5,353 nt of DNA, from the NCBI GenBank assembly GCA_937893735.1, contig CALBGD010000048.1, positions 1 to 5,353 of the forward strand, given 5' to 3'. Source of the stretch: an uncultured Clostridia bacterium. Its GTDB lineage: Bacteria > Bacillota > Clostridia > Oscillospirales > Ruminococcaceae. Position numbers and translations under genes: made by a program. The notes below the pieces were generated by a model, which saw only the letters and a list, made by a program, of their open reading frames with translations, made no database searches and was not told where the DNA came from. This document shows, piece after piece, positions 1-5,309 of this stretch. Within the stretch, counting starts at the first letter, position 1. Each line of letters begins with the position of its first letter.

Positions 1-143
1 ACGACCGGTATACCTGTGAATATCAGGAACAAAAGGAAGTACGGGAGAGCGAGTATATACGCGCTGCCGTTCTTCTTCATTTCGCGCATCGTATAACGGA
101 ACTTGCTGTCCTCGATATACTGCGATTTCTCTTTACCGAACAA
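1..143 (-). CDS. Sugar ABC transporter permease, MalF/UgpA type, N-terminal fragment (partial)
   Basis: Only the first 47 codons are present; the gene leaves the window at position 1. The start is a TTG at 141-143, chosen because a perfect AGGAGG (151-156) lies 7 bases upstream; the next in-frame ATG (residue 19) has no ribosome binding site. The protein begins with a charged cytoplasmic stretch containing MREMKKNGS, followed by a hydrophobic first membrane segment at about residues 27-47 (AYILALPYFLLFLIF, then a Gly and a Pro). A short charged tail, a first helix with a central Pro and a 'TGIPVV' end is the usual opening of MalF/UgpA-type permeases of carbohydrate-uptake systems. The gene follows the solute-binding protein gene by 65 bases on the same strand, the normal order in such operons. 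The family call rests on the N-terminus and context only; the EAA loop that would prove it lies outside. Confidence 0.72.
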   Translation of the reverse strand, partial: MFGKEKSQYIEDSKFRYTMREMKKNGSAYILALPYFLLFLIFTGIPV

Positions 144-208
144 GCTGATTCCTCCTATTTTTCTTATGGTACGGTTTCCCTCCGGCTTTCGCCGGAGAGA
201 GTTAAACC
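144..208 (-). promoter_or_regulatory. Intercistronic stem-loop between binding-protein and permease genes
   Basis: Directly after the stop codon of the binding-protein gene the transcript can fold into a two-part hairpin. The inner stem is 7 bp (CTCCGGC at 180-186 with GCCGGAG at 191-197) closed by a GAAA tetraloop on the minus strand, a stable GNRA type. An outer 5-bp stem pairs 173-177 with 204-208, across a small asymmetric internal loop. No U-tract follows on the minus strand, so this is not a standard terminator, and the permease gene with its AGGAGG follows at once. The likely role, by analogy with malE-malF intercistronic elements, is to protect the 3' end of the binding-protein message and lower relative permease expression. 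The fold is seen in the sequence; the role is inferred. Confidence 0.6.
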
Positions 209-3187
209 TTAGCCATTGTAGTAGCCGAGGTCCTTCAGCTTTCTTACGATCTCAGAGTTGATGTCTCTGTTGTAGGAGCTGAGCTGATATCTCGGGTTCT
301 TCTGGTTGTTTACTACCGCTCTGAATGCGTTGTAAACGTTACGAGTTACTGCATAGGAAGCAGGAATGATCGGTACTTCCCTCAGGTTGCTCATCTGGTC
401 GCTGATCTTGTTGTACTCAGATGTGGACCAGTTGAGTCTGCCGAGAGCCTCGACGTTAGCCGTGTCGTAACGGCCCATCGGGCCCATGATAGCTTCGATA
501 GTCTTACCGTATTCTACCTGAACATCTGTGGTGGTGAACCAGTCGATGAAGTTCCAGGCAGCGCCGATGTCCTTGCAGCTGTTGAAGATAACAGCGCCGG
601 AAGAACCGGAGTTCGCGGTGTAGTTGATCTTGTAGGAGCCGTCGTCGTTCTTTGTTCTGTTGCCGTTCTCATCGTAAACGTAGGAGCCCGGAACATGTGT
701 GAAGGACCACAGGCCCTTGATCTCAGGAGCCGCAACGCTGAGCTGGTTGTAGAACGCGTAGTTCTGGAGCAGGATCGGCATCTCACCGGTACGGAATCTG
801 GTGAATGCGTCGTAAGTCTGGTCGAAGTCGTAGATGGTGTAGAACTTTGTCCACTTGGTGAACGCCTCAACGGCTGCCTCGGTGTCGAACGTTGTGGAGA
901 TGTACTGACCGCTTGCCTCGTCGAAGTTGTAGAAGTCCTGACCGGTCTGAAGCATCAGCAGAACGAATGTGTTGCCTGCGTCGAATACCTGAGAAGAGAT
1001 ATTGGACGGGAGGATAAGACCTACCTCGAGGTACTTTCTCTGGAGGTCAGGCAGCATATTGATGAGTTCGTCCCATGTTGCCGGAGGTGTTGTGTATCCG
1101 AGCTCCTCAAGTACGTCGGTGCGGTAGAAGAGCATCGGGAAGTTCTCTGTCAGCGGAAGTCCGTAAACGCCGCCGTTGAATTCGTAAAGCGTGGTGACAT
1201 CAGGTGTGAAGCGGCTCACTACGTTTTCGTAGCCGGGCTGTTCCTTGAGGTTTACGAGAAGTCCTCTCGAAGCGCAGACAACCGGGAAGTCGCCGCCGAT
1301 GAACAGTGCGACCTCAGGGCCCTTGCCGGCGAGGGTTGCCTCAAGAACGGCGCCCTGTACCAGCGAGATGTTTACCTTGGTATCGTTGTTGGGGTTGTAC
1401 TCGGAGCTTACAAGCTCGTTAACTACCGTTGCCTGGTCACGGCCGAGGGAGATCCATACGTTAAGGGTCTTCTCAAGTCCTGTGGAATCGGAAACGGAGG
1501 TGTAGTCCTCAAAGAAGGAGCCGATGAACGACTGGAAGCCGAATGCGAGAGCCTCAAAGAAGTTCGCACCGCTCTTGCGGAATTCGTCATGGCAGGTCTT
1601 GACCTCGATGTAGTCGAGCTCAAGGGGCTGGTTGCGGTAGTCTCTCATCCACGCGGAAACAGCGGAGATCTGATCCTTGATGGAGGAAAGCATCTGCGGG
1701 AGATCCTCAGGGTGATCTACCGCCATCTGGAGGATAACTGCGAGGGTCTGGAGCGTGGAAGCCTCAGAGCCTGCGCCTGTCAGCGCCTCGATGCCGTTCT
1801 TCTCAGCGTAGAGCTGGTCGATGGCTCTCTTGAAGAAGTCAAACAGACCGTCGATCTGGTCCTCGAGGTAGTAGTCGTTGTACTCGTCGGGGCTCGGACC
1901 GGTGATCATGAGGATACGTCTGTAATAGTAGTTCAGCTCGAATATGAGGTCGTCCAGACGCTCCATTACCTCGCCGATATCGCCCGGGATAGCTTCCAGC
2001 ATGATCTCGTTCACGCCCTTGTTGAGGTGAACGTAGATGTAGTTGCCGTCAGCGTCCTTGAGGTCAACGGTCTGCCAGTTGGGGTCGTACTGGATCTTGA
2101 CATCGTCAAGCTCCTTGCAGGGAACGACGCCGTTTATGTACACGCGGCGGTTGGAGAAGAATCCGCGCATCGTGCTCTGACGACATCTGAGCTGTATCTT
2201 GTAATAGCCGTCCTCCGGCACGTCTACCTGCCATGCGATGGACTGAGTAGCCTTGTTCCATGTATCGGCGCCGATTGTGTTGTAGCGCTTGTTTACAGGG
2301 TGGGAGGGGCTTACGGAGCAGTCCGTTCTGTCGTATGTGGGGTAAAGTGTGGAAGCGGTGGTGTAGTAGCTGTTTTCCGCCTCGATATGGCCGATATCGG
2401 TGTTGCTTCCGAATGCGGGAGTAGCCTCGATCTCAGCCTCGGTGGGAGCTATCTCTGCATAAGAGGGGAGCTCCTCGGAGTTGAAGAACTTCATGCTCTT
2501 CAGATAGAAATTCGTCTTGACACCTGTGAGGGACAGTGTGTGCTCGCCCTCGGAAAGGTAGAAGAAATACGGGGTGTTGATAAGTCCGTCCTTATCCTTT
2601 ATAGGATAGGTGACCCATGTGTTGTACTCGACCTGCGGGGGGCGCTTCTGGTTCTTCTTGCGTGCGTCCCAGCCGATGGCGGTCTCGTTCTGCCAGTAGC
2701 GGTCGAGCTCAACGAGCTTTACCTCGTCGAACGGATACTCGCCGTCGATCTTCATTTCCACCTCGATGGTGGTGTTCGTCGCCGTAATGGGGTGATAGAA
2801 CATCTCGAGGTTGTACAGACCGGCAGTCTTGACGTCGAAGTGCCATGTGAGTGTGCCTTCGCAGTCAACCCATGCGACGCACTTCTTTTCGCCCTCGTAA
2901 TCCTCGAGCTTTACGTCGATATCGTCGCTCTGCTCGAAGTCGGTGACGTCGATGTTGACATCTTCCATCGGTTTAGCCGCGTCTGTATACTTTGCTATGT
3001 ACTTTCTGTACGCGTTTTTGTTGCTGACGATACTGAGGCTCTCCATATCGGAGCTGGACGATGTGCTCGTCTCAGCTTCCGCTGAAGCGCCCGGCGCCAG
3101 CTGAACCTGAATCATGGTCGCAGCCACCACAGCCGACATAAACAGTGATGTGACCTTCTTCAGCTTCGCTTTTCGCTCATTTGCCAC
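209..3187 (-). CDS. Large secreted carbohydrate solute-binding protein with two CBM-like N-terminal domains
   Basis: The product (992 residues) should capture a sugar or oligosaccharide outside the cell and deliver it to an ABC permease. The preferred start is the GTG at 3185-3187, because AAAGGTGGA lies 8 bases upstream; a GTG at 3199 (996 residues) would sit inside that site. A signal peptide covers residues 1-36 (MANERKAKLKK, hydrophobic core, then an ASA|EAE signal peptidase I site), followed by a Ser/Thr-rich linker. Residues about 60-240 and 264-420 look like two beta-sandwich, CBM6/35-like domains: each has a W-x-V/F-D-V-(x)-G-Y/LY strand pair and ends in an L-x-x-G-x-x motif; the second opens with HIEAEN. 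Residues 420-565 are largely helical. Residues about 570-992 match a family-1 solute-binding fold (GRDQA, GKGPEVALF, GGVYGLPL, MLFYRTDVLEELG, PATWDEL). Typical MalE-like proteins have 400-450 residues, so more than half is extra. No lipobox Cys is seen. The ligand cannot be told. Confidence 0.88.
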   Translation of the reverse strand: MANERKAKLKKVTSLFMSAVVAATMIQVQLAPGASAEAETSTSSSSDMESLSIVSNKNAYRKYIAKYTDAAKPMEDVNIDVTDFEQSDDIDVKLEDYEGEKKCVAWVDCEGTLTWHFDVKTAGLYNLEMFYHPITATNTTIEVEMKIDGEYPFDEVKLVELDRYWQNETAIGWDARKKNQKRPPQVEYNTWVTYPIKDKDGLINTPYFFYLSEGEHTLSLTGVKTNFYLKSMKFFNSEELPSYAEIAPTEAEIEATPAFGSNTDIGHIEAENSYYTTASTLYPTYDRTDCSVSPSHPVNKRYNTIGADTWNKATQSIAWQVDVPEDGYYKIQLRCRQSTMRGFFSNRRVYINGVVPCKELDDVKIQYDPNWQTVDLKDADGNYIYVHLNKGVNEIMLEAIPGDIGEVMERLDDLIFELNYYYRRILMITGPSPDEYNDYYLEDQIDGLFDFFKRAIDQLYAEKNGIEALTGAGSEASTLQTLAVILQMAVDHPEDLPQMLSSIKDQISAVSAWMRDYRNQPLELDYIEVKTCHDEFRKSGANFFEALAFGFQSFIGSFFEDYTSVSDSTGLEKTLNVWISLGRDQATVVNELVSSEYNPNNDTKVNISLVQGAVLEATLAGKGPEVALFIGGDFPVVCASRGLLVNLKEQPGYENVVSRFTPDVTTLYEFNGGVYGLPLTENFPMLFYRTDVLEELGYTTPPATWDELINMLPDLQRKYLEVGLILPSNISSQVFDAGNTFVLLMLQTGQDFYNFDEASGQYISTTFDTEAAVEAFTKWTKFYTIYDFDQTYDAFTRFRTGEMPILLQNYAFYNQLSVAAPEIKGLWSFTHVPGSYVYDENGNRTKNDDGSYKINYTANSGSSGAVIFNSCKDIGAAWNFIDWFTTTDVQVEYGKTIEAIMGPMGRYDTANVEALGRLNWSTSEYNKISDQMSNLREVPIIPASYAVTRNVYNAFRAVVNNQKNPRYQLSSYNRDINSEIVRKLKDLGYYNG

Positions 3188-3256
3188 AGTGAAATCCACC
3201 TTTCCTAAAAACTGCTTTGCAGCAAATCGGGTTCTCCCTCCCGATCATTTACATTG
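3188..3256 (-). promoter_or_regulatory. Intercistronic region with two stem-loops ahead of the binding-protein gene
   Basis: This 69-base gap separates the second ATPase gene from the binding-protein gene. On the minus strand it first offers a 6-bp stem, ATCGGG/CCCGAT (3240-3245 with 3226-3231, 8-base loop). A small 4-bp stem follows, CTGC/GCAG with an AAA loop (3212-3222), running directly into TTTTT (3207-3211). The second resembles a weak intrinsic terminator, but the stem is too short to expect efficient stopping. It is more likely a partial attenuator or an RNA processing and stability site. The ribosome binding site AAAGGTGGA lies at 3195-3203. Pairing is seen in the sequence; function is inferred. 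Confidence 0.4.
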
Positions 3257-4165
3257 TTACCCACGCGGGTAAATGGAGATCCGTCCGTCCTCTAGCTCCA
3301 CGCGGACCTTGTCGCCGCCCCTGATGCCGAGTTCTTCGAGGTACTCCTTGGGGATCTGGAGCCGTCCTGCGCGGTCGAGCACCGTCAGCTCCTCATGGGC
3401 TGCGGCTTCCTCCTCCGAAAGTTCGCCGAACGACTTTGCAATGCCCGGCTTCCGCACGAGCTCGGTGGAGGTCTTTCCGTCACGGATCGCCACCACGCGG
3501 TCTATCTGTGCAGACAGCTTTGTATCATGCGTTACAATGATTATCGTAACGCCCATTGCCTTGTTCAACTGCCGGAACACGTCAAGTATCAGCTTTGACG
3601 TCGCCGTGTCCACGGAACCCGTGGGCTCGTCAGCCAGCAGCAGCTTCGGGTTGTTGGAGAGCGCTATCGCTATCGCGACCCTCTGCTGTTCGCCGCCGGA
3701 CATCTGATCCAGACGGCTGTTTTTTCTGTGTGAAAGCCCCACCATATCGAGCAGCTCGTTCGCGCGCTGGCTTCTTCCGGAGTAGCCGGAGAGCAGCATC
3801 GGCATTTCAACGTTCTGCTTCGCCGTGAGGTAAGGGATCAGGTTTCTTGCGTTGTTCTGCCAGACGAATCCGACGGTCTTGCGCTTGTACTCTATGAAAT
3901 CCTTTTCCGTGAATTTCAGGAGGTCGGCTCCGTCAACGTAGAGGCTTCCCGCCGAGGGTCTGTCAAGCCCGCCCAGCATATTCAGCAGTGTGGATTTTCC
4001 GCTGCCGCTGGCGCCTATCAGTCCCATCAGCTCGCCGCGCTCCACCGTGAGGTCAAGCCCTTGCAGAGCCATTACCTCAACGTCGCGGGATTTGTAGATC
4101 TTTACAAGGTTTTCCGCCTGCACCATGATGTTTTCGGGCGGGGCAAGGAGTACTTTTTTAGGCAT
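3257..4165 (-). CDS. ABC transporter ATPase (LolD/MacB class) with C-terminal AbrB/SpoVT-like domain
   Basis: The product (302 residues) is an ATP-hydrolysing subunit acting at the inner face of the membrane. The start is the ATG at 4163-4165, since GGGGGAGGG lies 6 bases upstream; the ATG at 4186 has its AAGGAG only 1 base away. It overlaps the upstream gene by 8 bases, suggesting translational coupling. Visible motifs are A-loop Tyr24, Walker A GASGSGKS (51-58), Q-loop Gln103, signature MSGGEQQRVAIA (about 155-166), Walker B LLLADE with catalytic Glu180, and H-loop His213. The short nucleotide-binding domain and the ADEPTG-x-x-D motif place it in the LolD/MacB/FtsE class rather than the MalK class. 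After a Glu/Ala-rich linker, residues 259-302 (LTVLDRAGRLQIPKEYLEELGI, then GDKVRVELEDGRISIYP in outline) match the swapped-hairpin AbrB/SpoVT/MazE fold. The usual Arg after the signature is Ile167 (AIAIAL instead of AIARAL). The transported substrate is unknown. Confidence 0.9.
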   Translation of the reverse strand: MPKKVLLAPPENIMVQAENLVKIYKSRDVEVMALQGLDLTVERGELMGLIGASGSGKSTLLNMLGGLDRPSAGSLYVDGADLLKFTEKDFIEYKRKTVGFVWQNNARNLIPYLTAKQNVEMPMLLSGYSGRSQRANELLDMVGLSHRKNSRLDQMSGGEQQRVAIAIALSNNPKLLLADEPTGSVDTATSKLILDVFRQLNKAMGVTIIIVTHDTKLSAQIDRVVAIRDGKTSTELVRKPGIAKSFGELSEEEAAAHEELTVLDRAGRLQIPKEYLEELGIRGGDKVRVELEDGRISIYPRG

Positions 4166-4871
4166 CTGTGCCCTCCCCCGGAACATTCTCCTTAACGTCA
4201 GAAATCACGCCGTCCTCCAGCGTGTAAACGATATCAGCCTGTTCCATCATTGTGGTATCATGCGTCGTCATGACTATTGTAAGATCGTTCTGCCTTACGA
4301 GGTCGCGGAACAGCTTCATTACCGCCATTGCAGTGGGGGAATCAAGCTCTGCCGTGGGCTCGTCGGCGAAGATGATCTTGGGTGAATGTGAGATAGCTCT
4401 GGCGATCGCAACTCTCTGCTGTTCGCCGCCGGACATCTCCCCGGGTCTGTGGTTCATTCGCTTCTCCAGACCTACCTGAATCAAGCTCTGTCGTGCTCTT
4501 TCGACGCGCTCCTTATAAGGGAGCCTGGTGAGCCGCAGCGCGAATTCCACGTTCTCGAAAGCGGTCATCGTTGAGATGAGAGCCACGGACTGGAACACGA
4601 ACGCCATCTCCACGCGCCGGAGTCTGTCCCGTTCCGGGTCAGGAAGCTTGGTGATATCCCTGTCGAGGAAGAGCACCTCGCCGGAAGTCGGGCGGTCAAG
4701 CGCACCGAGAATATTGATCAGCGTAGTTTTACCGGAGCCGGAACGCCCGCGCAGAACGGAAAGCCGGTTCGGCGGGATCTGTAAATTGATCCCTTTGAGT
4801 GCATGGACAGTACTTCCGTCCCCGATTTCAAAATCCATGCAGATGTTTCGTGCTTCTATAATGTGTTTCAT
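4158..4871 (-). CDS. ABC transporter ATPase, LolD/MacB class
   Basis: This 237-residue protein is a stand-alone nucleotide-binding subunit, with the normal length for the LolD/MacB/FtsE class. Motifs are complete: Walker A GRSGSGKT (42-49), Q-loop FVFQ (Gln94), signature MSGGEQQRVAIARA (146-159), Walker B IIFADE with catalytic Glu171, and H-loop TTHD (His204). There is no MalK-type C-terminal regulatory domain, so it is not a standard sugar-uptake ATPase. The ATG at 4869-4871 is the only convincing start; its ribosome binding site is modest (GAGG, 4 bases upstream). It is the first long gene after the promoter at 4944-4972, and its end overlaps the second ATPase gene by 8 bases, so the two are likely made together and could form a heterodimer. 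Such ATPases usually serve FtsX/MacB-like permeases for export, lipoprotein release or antibiotic resistance; no such permease is encoded in the window. Transport role is therefore unresolved. Confidence 0.92.
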   Translation of the reverse strand: MKHIIEARNICMDFEIGDGSTVHALKGINLQIPPNRLSVLRGRSGSGKTTLINILGALDRPTSGEVLFLDRDITKLPDPERDRLRRVEMAFVFQSVALISTMTAFENVEFALRLTRLPYKERVERARQSLIQVGLEKRMNHRPGEMSGGEQQRVAIARAISHSPKIIFADEPTAELDSPTAMAVMKLFRDLVRQNDLTIVMTTHDTTMMEQADIVYTLEDGVISDVKENVPGEGTDA

Positions 4872-4930
4872 AATACCTCGCCTGCACAGGATTTGACGGA
4901 ATGACCACTATTCCATAACACCGCCATCAT
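4868..4930 (-). CDS. Possible 20-codon leader peptide overlapping the first ATPase gene
   Basis: A short ORF starts at tandem ATG codons (4925-4930) and encodes about 20 residues beginning MMAVLWNSG and ending CAGEVL. Its TGA (4868-4870) overlaps the ATG of the ATPase gene in an ATGA arrangement. With transcription predicted to start near 4937-4938, its untranslated leader would be only 7-8 bases, with an AGG at the very 5' end, so initiation would be nearly leaderless. The overlap and the weak ribosome binding site of the ATPase gene suggest that translating this ORF could help ribosomes reload on the ATPase start. There is no run of identical regulatory codons as in amino-acid attenuators. 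A chance ORF of this length is quite possible; no function is claimed. Confidence 0.3.
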   Translation of the reverse strand: MMAVLWNSGHSVKSCAGEVL

Positions 4931-4943
4931 AAATACCTTTTTA

Positions 4944-4972
4944 ATTATATCAAATTTACCCGCTAATGTCAA
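4944..4972 (-). promoter_or_regulatory. Consensus sigma-70/sigma-A promoter of the operon
   Basis: On the minus strand, TTGACA (4967-4972) and TATAAT (4944-4949) are both exact matches to consensus and are separated by the optimal 17 bases. An A-rich tract (4984-4990) just upstream of the -35 box could act as an UP element. Transcription should start near 4937-4938, about 66 bases before the first ATPase gene. The promoter points into the operon, and no comparable candidate was seen elsewhere in the spacer. Such a strong core promoter suggests either constitutive high expression or control by a repressor. Confidence 0.88.
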
Positions 4973-4984
4973 TAAGCATTGAAT

Positions 4985-5033
4985 TTTTTTAGGCATTATG
5001 GAGAAATTGTCGTTCATAATCATTTTTTAGGCA
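4985..5033. repeat. 11-base direct repeat upstream of the promoter
   Basis: The sequence TTTTTTAGGCA (TGCCTAAAAAA on the minus strand) occurs at 4985-4995 and again at 5023-5033, with starts 38 bases apart. The near copy ends about 13 bases upstream of the -35 box, where an activator or the RNA polymerase alpha subunit could bind. Part of the match is a homopolymer, so chance is a real alternative in this AT-rich tract. Confidence 0.35.
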
Positions 5034-5040
5034 GTGCTAT

Positions 5041-5060
5041 GTTGCTAAACGTTTCCACTC
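5041..5060. promoter_or_regulatory. Candidate LacI-family operator-like palindrome
   Basis: The perfect 8-base palindrome AAACGTTT (5047-5054) has a central CG and lies in GTGGAAACGTTTAGC on the minus strand. LacI/CcpA-family regulators of sugar genes commonly bind palindromes with this core. The outer half-site bases are not symmetric, and the spacing differs by one base from the CcpA cre consensus. It sits about 75 bases upstream of the -35 box. This is weak evidence on its own. Confidence 0.25.
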
Positions 5061-5194
5061 TATATATTGTGGTTGTACGCACAGATTTGCACCTTTTACT
5101 GCGATATATTGTTGAAATCTTTAAACTTGTTTTTTTAACTTTAGCTAAATTCCTTAAATAAGGCTTTTGTACCCCTTCTTCTAGCAATTTGCAC

Positions 5195-5214
5195 AAACTT
5201 TCTTAAAAAAGTTT
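5195..5214. repeat. AT-rich inverted repeat
   Basis: AAACTTT (5195-5201) and AAAGTTT (5208-5214) form a 7-bp inverted repeat around a 6-base spacer. It is not followed by a clear U-tract on either strand and has few G-C pairs, so it is a poor terminator. It could be a protein-binding site or simply a product of base composition. Confidence 0.3.
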
Positions 5215-5277
5215 ATTAAAATATACCATAAGCATTACATATTCTAATTAGGAACTCCGAACTTTGCCGGATAATAC

Positions 5278-5304
5278 AAAAAACCCGCCCCTTGCGGAGC
5301 GGGT
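5278..5304 (-). terminator. Rho-independent terminator of the upstream gene
   Basis: On the minus strand the transcript forms ACCCGC (5299-5304) paired with GCGGGT (5283-5288). Two further inner G-C pairs beyond a mismatch are possible, and the stem runs directly into a run of T (5278-5283). This is a textbook intrinsic terminator for a gene entering from beyond 5353. Read on the plus strand the same hairpin is followed by CTTTCTT, so it may stop transcription weakly in that direction too. It insulates the operon from upstream transcription. Confidence 0.87.
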
Positions 5305-5309
5305 CTTTC

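Larger units (their letters stand above)
4973..5277. other. AT-rich intergenic spacer with no credible gene
   Basis: About 300 bases between the upstream terminator and the operon promoter are strikingly AT-rich compared with the flanking coding sequence. I see no protein gene in it with both a ribosome binding site and plausible composition. It holds an 11-base direct repeat (4985-4995 and 5023-5033), the palindrome AAACGTTT (5047-5054) and a 7-bp AT-rich inverted repeat (5195-5214). These are candidate regulator sites only. No tRNA, rRNA, riboswitch or insertion-sequence end was recognised. Confidence 0.6.

Noticed and set aside
695..3085. A 796-codon plus-strand open frame antisense to the binding-protein gene
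   Set aside because: It is wholly inside the opposite-strand gene, has a Val/Leu/Glu-heavy composition without recognisable motifs, and has no ribosome binding site of note. Strong codon bias in the real gene explains the absence of stops.
3188..3256. A true terminator between the second ATPase gene and the binding-protein gene
   Set aside because: The stem next to the T-run is only 4 bp, and no promoter for the binding-protein gene is apparent in the 69-base gap, so read-through is more likely.
3273..3828. Plus-strand open frames across the second ATPase gene
   Set aside because: They are Ser/Arg/Pro-rich shadows of a gene with complete ABC motifs on the other strand.
5041..5060. A CcpA cre site at the AAACGTTT palindrome
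   Set aside because: Aligning it to the cre consensus leaves the right half one base out of register, so only a generic LacI-family-like core is kept as a weak candidate.
4979..5161. A 60-codon plus-strand ORF in the AT-rich spacer
   Set aside because: It starts with TTG, has no ribosome binding site or promoter that I can support, and its Leu/Val/Phe-rich sequence is what AT-rich DNA gives by chance.
5142..5193. A 17-codon basic minus-strand ORF starting at GTG (begins VQIARRRGTK)
   Set aside because: Basic composition is mildly interesting, but there is no good ribosome binding site or promoter and the length is expected by chance.
4972..5236. The 9-base repeat ATAAGCATT at 4972-4980 and 5228-5236
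   Set aside because: A 9-base match about 256 bases apart is not unlikely in AT-rich DNA of this length.
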